A DNA stretch of 64,000 bases from Mucilaginibacter sp. (GTDB taxonomy: Bacteria > Bacteroidota > Bacteroidia > Sphingobacteriales > Sphingobacteriaceae): NCBI GenBank assembly GCA_028288305.1, contig JAQBOA010000016.1, forward strand, positions 146,881 to 210,880, in the 5' to 3' direction. The notes under the pieces are model-generated. The model was not told the DNA's origin. It did no database searches and saw only the letters and a list, made by a program, of their open reading frames with translations. Position 1 is the first letter of the stretch, and the number at the start of each line of letters is the position of its first letter. Of the stretch, positions 8,060 through 18,357 are shown piece by piece. A program made the translations under genes and the position numbers.

Positions 8060-9566
8060 TTCTTATTTTAGTTATAACGCTATCATTACCTAATAATGCG
8101 CAACAAGTAACTATACTGCTCATTGATGCTCCTAATATTCCGTGTAAGTTAAGGTTTTGCCCTGTTAAATATAAATTTGGCAACTTGGTACGGGGCGAAA
8201 TGAATGTTTTTAAAGGATGCTTATAATCTTTAACTATACCATATAATGAGCCGTCTTCATTTCCGATATAATCCCTGTACGAAAGCGGAGTAGCTACGTA
8301 ATACGATTTTATACAATTTCTTAAATCAGGAAACTTTCTTTCAACGGCATCTAACAAAATTTCAGCTTTACGCTTTTTAAAAGCGTTGTAGGTTTCGCCG
8401 CGGTCATTTACGTTTGAGACAGTGTTAAATGTATCTTTCCATTGCGCTACTTCTTCATATCGCATATATGAAAGTATAGATAAGCCGTCAGCATATTCTT
8501 CCGATTTGGAGGAAGCGCCGCAAAATATAGCATAGCCTAAAGGCCAGTTCTCTTCTGTATGTTCAGCCGTGGTCCATACGTACCCTTCCCGGCCGCAATA
8601 ATAGTTGTGTTTAAAATATTTAAAACTATTCTTCTTAAAAACAATATTTAAAGTAAAAGCCGACGTTGAATTTTCAAGGCTTTTTAACCGGTTACGGTAA
8701 GCATTTTTTATAAGCGGGGTATCAGTAATCTCCAGCGTTTTAACAGGATGCATGTTAGAAATAAAGTACCGGGCATGCATTTTGGAGCCATCTGCAAGTT
8801 CCACATAACTTGCCATCCCATTTTCTTCTACTATCTTCTTAACCTCACAATTCCGGATTATTTTTCCACCATTTTCCTTGATATTTTTTGATAGCAACTT
8901 CGCTATCTGTGAGCCACCATCAACACACTTCCATGAACTTTCAATGTAGCTGTTTAAAATAAGGGCATGTACATACAAGGGCGTTTTATCTGCCTGGCCT
9001 GCGTATAAAGCATTATTAGCAGCCAATATCCCTTGCAGCCTGGTATTGGTGGTTATTGAATTAATATAAGCCTGTGTATCAATTTCAAGAACACCGGATT
9101 TTTCGTTAAAATCATTTGATGACCGCAAATTGTATAATGGAAATTTACTGCAAACCTCTTTTATTTTATCGCAATAAATGCGTAATGCCTGCTCCTCTTC
9201 AGGGAAATGAACCAGTAGTTTATTGATAAAATTTTCGTATCCCTGGGCAAAATTATATTCTGTATTATCCCCTTCAATAAGTATCTTATCAAAAGCATCA
9301 ATATCCTGTTGCTGCAACTTAAGCTTATCCATAATGCCCAGATATTTAAATATCTGATAAAGGTTCTGGCCTTTAGAAAGGCCCCCAAGATAATGCACAC
9401 CCGAATCAAAAATCACTTTATCGCGTACATAAGTTTGTAAGGACCCTCCTATTTGTTTATTTTTTTCAAGTACACAAACTTTAAAACCCTCCCTCCCAAG
9501 GATATCGGCACATACCAACCCACCCATACCGCTTCCGATTATTAGAATATCAAAATTCTCCATCAT
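8052..9566 (-). CDS. CrtI/phytoene desaturase-like FAD oxidoreductase
   Basis: A 504-residue flavoprotein. The N-terminal dinucleotide-binding motif IIGSGMGGLVCADILGREG is followed by LEKNKQIGGSLQ and a GVHYLGGL loop, the pattern of carotenoid desaturases and all-trans-retinol saturase-type proteins. The C-terminal FAD motif LYLTGQNLNLHGILGASMS is intact. In aryl-polyene/flexirubin clusters such enzymes are thought to desaturate, saturate or oxidise the polyene or its resorcinol partner. It starts with TAATG coupling to the exporter stop and overlaps the C45 gene, so it is the middle of a translationally coupled operon. There are no carotenoid genes in the window, so a carotenoid role is not supported. 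Confidence 0.85.
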   Translation of the reverse strand: MMENFDILIIGSGMGGLVCADILGREGFKVCVLEKNKQIGGSLQTYVRDKVIFDSGVHYLGGLSKGQNLYQIFKYLGIMDKLKLQQQDIDAFDKILIEGDNTEYNFAQGYENFINKLLVHFPEEEQALRIYCDKIKEVCSKFPLYNLRSSNDFNEKSGVLEIDTQAYINSITTNTRLQGILAANNALYAGQADKTPLYVHALILNSYIESSWKCVDGGSQIAKLLSKNIKENGGKIIRNCEVKKIVEENGMASYVELADGSKMHARYFISNMHPVKTLEITDTPLIKNAYRNRLKSLENSTSAFTLNIVFKKNSFKYFKHNYYCGREGYVWTTAEHTEENWPLGYAIFCGASSKSEEYADGLSILSYMRYEEVAQWKDTFNTVSNVNDRGETYNAFKKRKAEILLDAVERKFPDLRNCIKSYYVATPLSYRDYIGNEDGSLYGIVKDYKHPLKTFISPRTKLPNLYLTGQNLNLHGILGASMSSIVTCCALLGNDSVITKIRNA

Positions 9567-12500
9567 TAATTTAGCTGTCTACGTTCTAATACAAAAACAA
9601 TATCTGATGTATATTTTTCATTATCTATCACTGTGTATTTTATATTTTGGTTAGTTGCCAAATCCTTCACAAATTGGCTTGAAAGACAAGGTGAGCCATT
9701 TGAAGTTGCTCTGTTAAATATAAAAGGTTTAGGTGAAAAAATCCTGGTCAATATCGTACCTGTATCTTTTTGAGTTAAATTTTTATTATCAGTTCTTATA
9801 ATAAGCATTCCACCTGGATTTAGGTGATCAATACATTTTTCAATAATAAGCTTTTGGTCTTTTGCCTGCATAGAAGGCAATACATCAGCCATAATTATTG
9901 CGTCATATGTATCGAAAGGAAGTTCCAACGCATTTCCAAAAATAAAATTTATTTTGTTATCCTTACTAAAGCAATTATTAGCAGTTTCAATTTTATCCTC
10001 ATCATTGTCAATTCCTGTAAATTCTCTTTCTTTGGATGTAAAGTGCAGCAGGTATGGCATAAAACCATATCCGCATCCTATATCCAGCATTTTGCCTTTG
10101 GGGGGAAGCAATTCATGAAAAATCTGGTAATTTTTTTCAATCCTTAGTTTAATTTTTAAATGCCATTCAAGTATCGGACCCTTATAAAGGTAATTGTATA
10201 TTAATTGTTCTTTAAAATATCCTGGCTGTTCGTTTTCTATACTAAACTGTTTAAATTGTTCTTTAAAATAGCGACCTATCAATTTAGTCTTTTCTGCATA
10301 ACCTATTCCAAACCTGGTATCACTTTGCTTTATCCGGGGAAGAAATTTAATTGATATTTTTCCATCTTTCAATAAAAAATCCCCCTTGGTCATAGTATAA
10401 CCGGTGCCGTGTATCAATATAGGCAATACGTCAATATTCAATTGTTCTGCAAGGTAAAATGCACCCTTATGGAATCGCTTTATTTCGCCGTCTACAGCCC
10501 TGGTACCTTCCGGGAATACAACTATGGAATAGCCATGTTTTACCCTGTCGGCTAACAGTTCAATACTATTTTCTGCGCCATGGGCAACCGGGTAAAAATC
10601 GGCCATACGTGCTATCGCCCCAAACACAGGAGAGTTCCATACCCAGTTATTTGTTAATAATATTAGCTTGGGATGCAGCATAACCATTGACAATATATCA
10701 AGAAAGGATTGATGGTTACTGATAACTATTGCCGGTTCTGAAAAATCTGCATGTTGCGGGTCAATAATCTTCTTTTTTACATTGATCATGATGTACATCA
10801 TTGACCAGGTAAGCTTTGAGATAATGTAGTGGTAAACAAATTTGACTTTCTCTTTGCTAAATGGGATTAGTTTAAACAGAAATCCTAAGATTGTTAAAAT
10901 TATGCAACCGGTAACAAAGTAAGAGAAAGCGAAAACACTTTTTAAAAAGCCGGTAAATGTCCATGGAAATTGCTTTTTTACCGTCCTGTTCCTTACAAGT
11001 ATGTTAAACAAAAATGGTATAAGTATTTGCGCCATTATAACAACGCAGCAAATACCTATAATAGAAATAAAGGCGATTGATTTTAATGCCGGATGCTGTG
11101 CAAATATTAATACCCCCAAACCTGTAATAGTGGTAATAGCCGAAAGAAAAATGGATGTTTTGTAGGATGACATTACTTTTTTGCCAGTCTTATATTCCTG
11201 CAGCAAACCATCCATAATATACAGGCTATAATCATCTCCAAGGCCAAAAATCAGGGCCGAAATAATAATATTAATAATGTTAAACTCTATTGAAAGTATC
11301 CCCATTAATCCAAGTATCCATATCATTGACGTAAACATCGGAATAAAGGAAACCAGGGTGAGTTCTATACGGCCGTAGGTTAACCATAATACTGTTAGTA
11401 CCAGCAGGGAAGACATTACAGCAATTTTGGTAAAATCCGAATTGATAATCAGTACCAGCTTATTGGTGAGGTATTGTTTATCAACAACGGTTACATTCTG
11501 ATTGTCTTTAAATGCGTCATAAATTACCGGTTTATTTTTTGGTGTTGTTTGCACCAGAGTAACTACGGTTGAATGCCCGGCTCTTTCATTGATAAAGTCG
11601 TCAAGGAAACTTTTCCTTATTTCTGCCATGTTCTGTTTGTCGGCAACATCGTAGTTTTTATTCAGCAGGGTTTTAAACTTATCAAAAGCTGTTGCTTTAA
11701 AACCTATAGCAATCCCTTGTTGCTCAAGCGTTGCAAATAGTTTTTGTTTTTTTTCATCTGTCCAATATTTTTTCCATCGCTCAATTCTTGTTTTTTGTAA
11801 TGAATCAGAAATAATGAGGGATGAGACCCCAGAATATTTAATTACAATATTTTTTTTCTGAAGCGTTTCAATTTGGTCAGAGAGCTTTTCATTATTAACC
11901 AGCGCCTCATCCAATGTTTTTCCTTCAGTAACCAGATAAACTGACTGCAGTGAAAATTTATTTATCTTGTTTAGTTTGGCCTCGGCCTGTTTTAATTTGG
12001 GCGACATATAATTCATGCCAGCCAGATCAAATTCAAAAGACACATAATTTGCAGTATATCCAAAAACTATGGTGAGCACTACAATACAGATAACGATAAA
12101 TTTATTGTATTCCGGATTGTAAGCGGCCATTTTATCAATCCACGAAAACTGTATTATTTTATGATGTTGCTTTTCTTGTTTGGTTGTAATAAACTGGGGT
12201 AAAAAAACTAAAGAACAAAACGATGCACCAATTAAACTAAAGCCGGCAAATAATCCCAGATCCTTCAGCATTTCGGATTGTACAAATTCCAGGCAAAAAA
12301 AGCCGCCAATGGTGGTAAAACTTCCTATGGTTAAAGGAAGCATTAAATCCTTAATTACTTGTTCAACACTTTTAGTATGACGATAGTGATTAAAAACATG
12401 CAGTGAATAATTAATCGCTATGCCGAGTACTACTGAACCTGTACCCAAGGCTATAACTGAAAGACCTCCCTTTATGAAATAGATAACGGTTAATGAAAAC

Positions 12501-13423
12501 AGGGCGCCAAATAAAACCGGTATAAGAATAATAAGGGGAGCACTTTTTTTCCTGAAATATAACCCCAAAAATAAAACAAGTACTATTATTGTAATGGTGA
12601 GCGTTAAACCTGTGTCTTGCCTCAATTGCACTGCATTACCAGCAAAACCGGCAACAGCGCCAAAATAAGAAGCATTTATACCTTTAAAATTTTGGCTGCT
12701 TAAATCGTTTAGAACATTATCAAGCCCTTGCAAAAAAATCGCATTTTCCCCTGTATTGTTAGGAGGGTATGCAGGAGCAATAAACATTAACAGGTTTTTA
12801 TGGTCTTTAGTAACTACGTACCCATCATATAATTCAAAATTTTTATCGTATTGTAATTGCTGTAATTTTTTTAGACCTATAAATGATAAACCCACCGGAT
12901 CATTGCTGATAATCTTCTTGAGCGCAATACCAGTTGGTGAAGAAAGTGTCCTTATATCATATTGAAGTGATGCCTTAACTTTTTCGGGGGTTATAAGGGT
13001 ATCAATAGTTAAATAATCTTTATCATTTAAGTAAATTGGCAAACGCTGGCTTATGGTTTCAAATAGCTTTAAAGCCACTTCATCATCAACCTTAAAATTT
13101 ACCTTTTTTATATAATGGTTAAGTTTTTTTTGAACGGTAGTCCCAAACTCATCGGCGTAGGCTACCAAGCTGTCGGGTTTTTCAGCAGTAGTATCCTTTA
13201 AGGATACCATAATTACAAGCTTATCAATAAACTTAGAGTTCTGAAAAATCTCGTTAAGTTTATCAATCTTTTTATCCTTTGGGATTATTTTAGAAATGTC
13301 TTCTTCAAGTTTTACCCTTGATGCAAAGTAGGTGATAAATAGAAAGGCAGCAGCAAAAATAATATAAAAAGGCCTGCGGTTTTTTGCAAAATAGCTGTAA
13401 ATGCCAAGAAGACTTTTTTCCAT
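9566..13423 (-). CDS. Trifunctional MMPL transporter / lysophospholipid acyltransferase / SAM methyltransferase
   Basis: A 1285-residue fusion. Residues 1 to about 840 form an RND/MMPL exporter with two repeats, each with a large periplasmic loop and a helix bundle (for example GTGSVVLGIAINYSLH near 340 and IFGLGDDYSLYIMDG in the second half). About residues 870-1060 form a PlsC-type acyltransferase with NHQSFLD near 904 and FPEGTR near 970. About 1085-1285 form a class I methyltransferase with MLDIGCGYGF near 1114. This fusion is known from Bacteroidota aryl-polyene/flexirubin clusters, where the MMPL part corresponds to the ApeM-type exporter. It lies 13 bases after the GT2-DUF2062 gene. 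Acylation, methylation and export of the pigment would be coupled in one polypeptide. Confidence 0.93.
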   Translation of the reverse strand: MEKSLLGIYSYFAKNRRPFYIIFAAAFLFITYFASRVKLEEDISKIIPKDKKIDKLNEIFQNSKFIDKLVIMVSLKDTTAEKPDSLVAYADEFGTTVQKKLNHYIKKVNFKVDDEVALKLFETISQRLPIYLNDKDYLTIDTLITPEKVKASLQYDIRTLSSPTGIALKKIISNDPVGLSFIGLKKLQQLQYDKNFELYDGYVVTKDHKNLLMFIAPAYPPNNTGENAIFLQGLDNVLNDLSSQNFKGINASYFGAVAGFAGNAVQLRQDTGLTLTITIIVLVLFLGLYFRKKSAPLIILIPVLFGALFSLTVIYFIKGGLSVIALGTGSVVLGIAINYSLHVFNHYRHTKSVEQVIKDLMLPLTIGSFTTIGGFFCLEFVQSEMLKDLGLFAGFSLIGASFCSLVFLPQFITTKQEKQHHKIIQFSWIDKMAAYNPEYNKFIVICIVVLTIVFGYTANYVSFEFDLAGMNYMSPKLKQAEAKLNKINKFSLQSVYLVTEGKTLDEALVNNEKLSDQIETLQKKNIVIKYSGVSSLIISDSLQKTRIERWKKYWTDEKKQKLFATLEQQGIAIGFKATAFDKFKTLLNKNYDVADKQNMAEIRKSFLDDFINERAGHSTVVTLVQTTPKNKPVIYDAFKDNQNVTVVDKQYLTNKLVLIINSDFTKIAVMSSLLVLTVLWLTYGRIELTLVSFIPMFTSMIWILGLMGILSIEFNIINIIISALIFGLGDDYSLYIMDGLLQEYKTGKKVMSSYKTSIFLSAITTITGLGVLIFAQHPALKSIAFISIIGICCVVIMAQILIPFLFNILVRNRTVKKQFPWTFTGFLKSVFAFSYFVTGCIILTILGFLFKLIPFSKEKVKFVYHYIISKLTWSMMYIMINVKKKIIDPQHADFSEPAIVISNHQSFLDILSMVMLHPKLILLTNNWVWNSPVFGAIARMADFYPVAHGAENSIELLADRVKHGYSIVVFPEGTRAVDGEIKRFHKGAFYLAEQLNIDVLPILIHGTGYTMTKGDFLLKDGKISIKFLPRIKQSDTRFGIGYAEKTKLIGRYFKEQFKQFSIENEQPGYFKEQLIYNYLYKGPILEWHLKIKLRIEKNYQIFHELLPPKGKMLDIGCGYGFMPYLLHFTSKEREFTGIDNDEDKIETANNCFSKDNKINFIFGNALELPFDTYDAIIMADVLPSMQAKDQKLIIEKCIDHLNPGGMLIIRTDNKNLTQKDTGTILTRIFSPKPFIFNRATSNGSPCLSSQFVKDLATNQNIKYTVIDNEKYTSDIVFVLERRQLN

Positions 13424-13436
13424 AAAGTACAGCAGC

Positions 13437-14630
13437 TCAAAAAGCCGAAACCGCTTTTCTATTAAATAGTTTCATCAATATAAAGGCAGATAACCCGGCC
13501 AATAAACCTGCTGTTACAGCCAGGGTTATACTTCCGTAAATGTATTGTCCCATATTTTGGCTCATTGAATGTAAAGATATGTGACTGGTAAAGGCAATAT
13601 TTGTGTTTTTATCGCCCATCCAAACTCCGCCTGATTTGTAACTGAGGAAAACAATAACAGGAATCATTGGTGGGATGCTAATGTGCGATGCAATAATAAC
13701 CAATGCTTTGTTTAGCTTAAAAATTGCTGCAAAAAATAACGCTGTTAATAGTTGAAAGCCCCAGATAGGGATTATGCCCATAAAGACCCCAAAACCTATA
13801 GAAACAGCTTTAAGCTGGTCAGAATGATTAAAATTCATTAATTCAGCCCATAATGCCTGTCCTGCTTTTTTTTTAAAAAGCGACCGGAAAAAATCACGGG
13901 GTTTAATATAGGCAAATGCTATAATTACGAGGAATGTGTTTAAAATGCTTACCCGGGTAAAATCCTGAAACGGTCTGAAATGTGACACTCTTGTCTCTTT
14001 TGGTTCATAGTGTACTTTTACAGGTACTGAACCTAACGCAATTCCCTTCCAGGCTGCACGGACAAGTATTTCAATTTCAAACTCATACTTTCGGGTAATA
14101 AATTTTGTATCTTTTAGTAAAGATAAGGGATATAAACGGAAGCCCGATTGTGTATCCGGGCAATCTATACCCGTTTCTACCTTAAACCAAAAGTTAGAGA
14201 ATTTATGGCCAAAACTGCTTTTCCCCGGTATAGAGGCTTGTTCCATATTGCGTGAACCTACAATAATAGCATTAGGCAGGTTTTCAAGTTTTTCAATAAA
14301 AGCAGGAAGATCTTTCGCGAAATGTTGCCCGTCCGAGTCGATAGTTATTGCATAAGTATAATTTAGGTGTACCGCATGTTTAAACGCTTTACGTAAGGCC
14401 CAGCCCTTGCCAACATTAACCTGATAGCTTATAAATTGCACAAATGGAAACGACTGCACAATTTGCGGAGTATCATCAGTTGAACCATCATTTACCACAA
14501 TAATATGCTCTGTATACCTCGCAACATCTTTAATAATACTGGCAAGTGTGCCTGTATTATTAAAGGTGGGTATTATTACGCAAACTTTTAAATCAGTAAA
14601 TTTCCTGTTAACTATTTCTAAATCGATCAT
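13437..14630 (-). CDS. Glycosyltransferase family 2 fused to DUF2062
   Basis: A 397-residue protein. Residues 1 to about 235 are a GT2 fold with IPTFNNTGTLASIIKDV, VNDGSTDDTP and the metal-binding ITIDSDGQH, resembling polyprenyl-phosphate mannosyl/glucosyltransferases. Residues from about 245 onward are a DUF2062 membrane domain (KAVSIGFGVFMGIIPIWGFQ) with three or four helices. The family occurs in aryl-polyene and flexirubin clusters, where it may glycosylate the lipid or a carrier. It is first in the minus-strand operon, just downstream of a candidate promoter, and is divergent from fabG. Confidence 0.87.
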   Translation of the reverse strand: MIDLEIVNRKFTDLKVCVIIPTFNNTGTLASIIKDVARYTEHIIVVNDGSTDDTPQIVQSFPFVQFISYQVNVGKGWALRKAFKHAVHLNYTYAITIDSDGQHFAKDLPAFIEKLENLPNAIIVGSRNMEQASIPGKSSFGHKFSNFWFKVETGIDCPDTQSGFRLYPLSLLKDTKFITRKYEFEIEILVRAAWKGIALGSVPVKVHYEPKETRVSHFRPFQDFTRVSILNTFLVIIAFAYIKPRDFFRSLFKKKAGQALWAELMNFNHSDQLKAVSIGFGVFMGIIPIWGFQLLTALFFAAIFKLNKALVIIASHISIPPMIPVIVFLSYKSGGVWMGDKNTNIAFTSHISLHSMSQNMGQYIYGSITLAVTAGLLAGLSAFILMKLFNRKAVSAF

Positions 14631-14727
14631 TGGCTAAATAAATCTGACTTGAATATTGGATTTGAAAATCGATAGAATATACATTAACAAGGTTTGAAGA
14701 TGCAATATAAGGTCTACTTTTACTGGT

Positions 14728-14735
14728 CAAATTTA
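14728..14735 (-). promoter_or_regulatory. Candidate -7 box for the minus-strand pigment operon
   Basis: TAAATTTG on the minus strand matches TAnnTTTG and ends 97 bases before the GT2-DUF2062 start. The surrounding 14631-15080 gap is the 450-base divergent control region between the two arms of the cluster. No exact -7 box for the plus-strand fabG and no clear operator were found there. Confidence 0.4.
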
Positions 14736-15080
14736 ACTAAGTTTTGATAAAATAAGAGTTTCTTTCAGCAATTTATTTTAAGTTTAGATAAGCTGACTAT
14801 CATATCTGACAGTGTACCAACTTAATTCTTTTTTATCGCTTTTATACTATTATTCGCAAATATTAGTTGTCCGGATTGAAATATTTACACTATTTTAGCA
14901 CGAGTTTTAGAATTTAAAATTCATAAAAGCATTGCAAAAGGAAAAATTAAATACCGCTGTCTTTATCCTATACACGAGGATTTCAAGTTAACTTATAGGC
15001 AATAATCCCAATTCCAATTAAAGCCTTTTAAAACTAAATCATTACATAAATCACAAAATTCTTTTCTTTAAATATAACAC

Positions 15081-15809
15081 ATGAAATGCGCATTAGTAAC
15101 CGGTGGTTCGAGAGGTATTGGAAGAGCTATTTGCTATAAAATGGCTGAAATGGGCTACTATGTTTTAGTTAATTACAAAGCTAATACAAATGAGGCCGAT
15201 AAAACACTTGCTCAAATAAAACAAAATGGCGGTAACGGAGAATTGTTAAGGTTTGACGTTGCCAATAAAGATGAGATCAATCAAATACTTGGTGACTGGA
15301 TTGAAACAAACACCGACAAATACATTGAGACCTTGATAAATAATGCTGGTATCAAGGATGATGTGCTGATGATGTGGATGAAAGATGAGCAATGGGATAG
15401 CGTAATAAAAACCAGTTTAGACGGCTTTTTTTATGTTACCCGGTTAGTGTTAAACAGCATGTTATTAAAGAAATACGGGCGCATAGTTAATGTGGTCTCT
15501 TTATCTGGCTTGAAAGGTTTGCCCGGACAAATTAATTACTCAGCTGCTAAAGCGGGCGTAATTGGCGCTACTAAAGCATTAGCCCAGGAAGTTGGCCGCA
15601 GAGGAATAACTGTAAACGCAGTGGCTCCCGGATTTATTAGAACAGATATGACCGAAGGGCTTGATGAAAAGGAACTAAAATCCATAATTCCCGTAAAACG
15701 CTTTGGTACACCAGAAGAAGTAGCACACGCTGTAGGGTTTTTGGCCTCAGCAGAAGCTGCTTATATTACTGGTGAAATATTATCAATTAATGGTGGTTTG
15801 TATTCTTAA
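15081..15809 (+). CDS. fabG: 3-oxoacyl-ACP reductase (FabG/ApeQ-like ketoreductase)
   Basis: A 242-residue short-chain dehydrogenase that uses NADPH to reduce the 3-keto group of the ACP-bound chain. TGGSRGIGRAI binds the cofactor, NNAG lies near residue 93, and the catalytic Ser/Tyr/Lys set appears in SLSGLKGLPGQINYSAAKAG with Tyr153 and Lys157. The C-terminal EILSINGGLYS is normal. It is the first gene of the plus-strand arm, so a pathway-specific ketoreductase equivalent to ApeQ is likely. A 167-base AT-rich gap separates it from the first ketosynthase. Confidence 0.93.
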   Translation: MKCALVTGGSRGIGRAICYKMAEMGYYVLVNYKANTNEADKTLAQIKQNGGNGELLRFDVANKDEINQILGDWIETNTDKYIETLINNAGIKDDVLMMWMKDEQWDSVIKTSLDGFFYVTRLVLNSMLLKKYGRIVNVVSLSGLKGLPGQINYSAAKAGVIGATKALAQEVGRRGITVNAVAPGFIRTDMTEGLDEKELKSIIPVKRFGTPEEVAHAVGFLASAEAAYITGEILSINGGLYS

Positions 15810-15976
15810 AATTGGGTTATTACAATATGAATCTTAAATAAATTTAATTTTAAAATAAGCAATAAATACCTAACCATTAACAATTTAGTAATCATAATAC
15901 AATTTTGAAGTTTCATGCGCTTTTGTATTTTTATATTCTTAAATAAAAACATAAAAACAAGTCCCCTAATAAATAT

Positions 15977-17197
15977 ATGAATAGAGTTGTAATAACAGGT
16001 ATTGGCATCTATTCATGTATAGGTAAAAATCTCGACGAGGTAAGAAATTCGCTTTATAACGGGCAATCAGGGATAATATTTGATAGGGAGCGGAAAGAAT
16101 TTGGTTACCGTTCGGGTTTAACCGGATTTGTGGAAAGACCAAATTTAAAGGAACTTTTAGACAGGCGGTCACGGATCATGTTACCGGAACAGGGTGAATA
16201 TGCCTATGTTGCTACACTTGAGGCTTTATCAAAAGCCGGAATTGACCAGGACTACCTTAATCAAAAAGAAGTTGGGATTTTGTACGGAAATGACAGTTCT
16301 GCAAAAGCTATTATTGATTGTACAGATATTATCCGTGAGAAAAAAAACACTATGATGATTGGTTCGGGTGCAGTTTTTCAAACCATGAACTCTACTGTAA
16401 CCATGAACCTGGCTACCATATTTAAGCTTAAAGGAGTAAACTTTACAATAAGCGCGGCTTGTGCAAGCGGGTCTCATGCAATTGGGTTGGGTTATCATTT
16501 TATAAAAAGCGGACTACAGGACTGCATCATTTGTGGCGGAGCCCAGGAAATCAATCAATTCGCCATGGGCAGTTTTGATGCCTTGTCTGCCTTTTCAATT
16601 AACGAGTCAGATCCAACAAAGGCATCAAGGCCGTTTGACCGTGGCCGGGATGGGCTTATACCCAGCGGTGGCGCTGCAACTGTTATTTTAGAAAGTTTGG
16701 AGTCGGCCACCAAAAGAGGTGCAACTATCCTGGGCGAAGTAGTAGGCTATGGGTTTTCATCTAACGGCGGGCACATTTCAAACCCAACGATTGATGGTCC
16801 TGTAAGATCACTTTCCATGGCATTAAAAGATGCAGGGGTGTTAGCTTCAGATATAGATTATATTAACGCTCATGCAACATCGACGCCTGCCGGGGATGCC
16901 AGTGAAGCGAAAGCTATATATGAAGTTTTTGGAACAAACAACCCATTGGTTAGCTCAACTAAATCAATGACCGGCCACGAATGCTGGATGGCCGGTGCGA
17001 GCGAAATAGTTTATTCGATGCTGATGATGCAAAATTCATTTGTTGCCCCAAACATTAATTTTGAAAACCCTGATGAAGATTCAGCTAAACTGAACATTGC
17101 GAAAAGTTTGACCGAAAAAGAAATAAATGTATTTTTGTCTAACTCCTTCGGCTTCGGAGGAACTAACTCATCCCTAATAGTTAAAAAACTTATTTAA
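15977..17197 (+). CDS. Beta-ketoacyl-ACP synthase (FabF-like, aryl-polyene type)
   Basis: A 406-residue thiolase-fold condensing enzyme. The catalytic Cys lies near residue 162 (SAACASGSHAIG), the first His in INAHATSTPAGD near 299, and the second in STKSMTGHECWMAGASE near 334, so it should be active. The C-terminus NSFGFGGTNSSLIV is typical. Aryl-polyene clusters usually carry a free-standing KS besides the KS:CLF pair; this one, next to its own ACP, may do the priming or early condensations. It lies 14 bases before the ACP gene. Confidence 0.92.
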   Translation: MNRVVITGIGIYSCIGKNLDEVRNSLYNGQSGIIFDRERKEFGYRSGLTGFVERPNLKELLDRRSRIMLPEQGEYAYVATLEALSKAGIDQDYLNQKEVGILYGNDSSAKAIIDCTDIIREKKNTMMIGSGAVFQTMNSTVTMNLATIFKLKGVNFTISAACASGSHAIGLGYHFIKSGLQDCIICGGAQEINQFAMGSFDALSAFSINESDPTKASRPFDRGRDGLIPSGGAATVILESLESATKRGATILGEVVGYGFSSNGGHISNPTIDGPVRSLSMALKDAGVLASDIDYINAHATSTPAGDASEAKAIYEVFGTNNPLVSSTKSMTGHECWMAGASEIVYSMLMMQNSFVAPNINFENPDEDSAKLNIAKSLTEKEINVFLSNSFGFGGTNSSLIVKKLI

Positions 17198-17211
17198 ACC
17201 CTTTATCACAA

Positions 17212-17469
17212 ATGCAAAGTGAAGAAATCATTGAAAAAATAAATACCTTTTTATCCGAAGAATTTGAAATTGATGCTGATAAGATGGTTCCGGATGCTAA
17301 CTTAAAGGAAACCCTTGACCTTGATAGCCTGGATTATATAGACCTTGTTGTAGTAATAGAAAGTAACTTCCCGTTTAAAGTAAAACCAGAGGATTTTGTT
17401 GGCATTGTAACCTTCCAGGATTTTTATAATTACGTAATATCCAATAGCAAAATAAACGAACTTGTTTAA
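17212..17469 (+). CDS. Acyl carrier protein 1
   Basis: An 85-residue acidic ACP. The phosphopantetheine site is in ETLDLDSLDYIDLVVVIE, with the DSL serine near residue 40. Size and helix pattern are normal. Its stop overlaps the acyltransferase start by one base (TAATG), so translation is coupled. It is one of two ACPs in the pigment arm and would carry the growing polyene or its starter. Confidence 0.92.
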   Translation: MQSEEIIEKINTFLSEEFEIDADKMVPDANLKETLDLDSLDYIDLVVVIESNFPFKVKPEDFVGIVTFQDFYNYVISNSKINELV

Positions 17470-18353
17470 TGGCATCCTGGCAAGGCAAATCCAAGGGAAA
17501 GCCTTTAGGTTACAAGATTTTTGTTAGTATTTTAAGAATAGGAGGAGTTTTACCGGCATATCTTTTACTACGCTTTGTTACATTTTATTATTTAATCTTT
17601 TCCTATAAATCCACAAAAGGTACTTTTAATTACTTTCATAAAAGGCATGGCTATGGTGTTATAAAGTCTATTTATAAAATATATCAAAACTACAATCTGT
17701 TGGGGCAAAGCCTTATTGATAAAGTTGTCATCATGTCAGGCATTCCTAACAAATTCACCTTTGATTTTTCAGGAAAAGACAATTTACACAAGATTATCGA
17801 CCAAAAAAAGGGGGGCTTATTGTTAACCGCGCATATTGGCAACTGGGAAACAGCCAGTCATTTATTGTATGAGCTAGATGCCCGCATCAATATTGTGACT
17901 TTTGATGGAGAAGATCAGGGTATTAAAGAGTATATGGAATCGGTAACAGGTAAAAGTAAAAGGAGTGTAAACTTCATCACCATTAATGATGATATGTCAC
18001 ATATTTTCAAAATAAATGATGCTTTTTCAAATAATGAGCTGGTGTGTATGCCTGCCGACCGGTTTTTAGAAGGCAATAAAACCGTAACGGTAAAGTTTTT
18101 GGGCACAGATGCAAAATTTCCTTTAGGGCCGTTCATGTTAGCATCAAGGTTTAAAGTGCCGATTTCATTTGTGTTTGGTATGAAAGAAAGCACCTTTCAT
18201 TATCACTTTTTTGCAAGTAAAATGAAAGAATACTTATATTCGGATAAGAATGACGTGATACAGCAAATTGTGTTAGATTTTGTTGATAATGTGGAGATTA
18301 AAGTAAAGAGATACCCTGAACAATGGTATAATTATTATAACTTCTGGCAATAA
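17469..18353 (+). CDS. LpxL/HtrB-type lysophospholipid acyltransferase
   Basis: A 294-residue protein with an N-terminal hydrophobic segment (about residues 20-45) and the LPLAT pattern LLTAHIGNWETASHLL, where His122 and Glu126 form the catalytic HxxxxE pair, followed by CMPADRFLEGN. LpxL/HtrB relatives move an acyl group from ACP to a lipid acceptor at the inner membrane. In aryl-polyene clusters the equivalent is proposed to transfer the polyene acyl chain from ACP to its lipid or sugar partner. It follows its ACP with a one-base overlap, which supports that reading. Confidence 0.88.
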   Translation: MASWQGKSKGKPLGYKIFVSILRIGGVLPAYLLLRFVTFYYLIFSYKSTKGTFNYFHKRHGYGVIKSIYKIYQNYNLLGQSLIDKVVIMSGIPNKFTFDFSGKDNLHKIIDQKKGGLLLTAHIGNWETASHLLYELDARINIVTFDGEDQGIKEYMESVTGKSKRSVNFITINDDMSHIFKINDAFSNNELVCMPADRFLEGNKTVTVKFLGTDAKFPLGPFMLASRFKVPISFVFGMKESTFHYHFFASKMKEYLYSDKNDVIQQIVLDFVDNVEIKVKRYPEQWYNYYNFWQ

Positions 18354-18357
18354 TAAA

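Noticed and set aside
8052..9566. Carotenoid biosynthesis by the CrtI-like gene
   Set aside because: No phytoene synthase or other carotenoid gene is in the window, and the gene is coupled to polyene-cluster genes.
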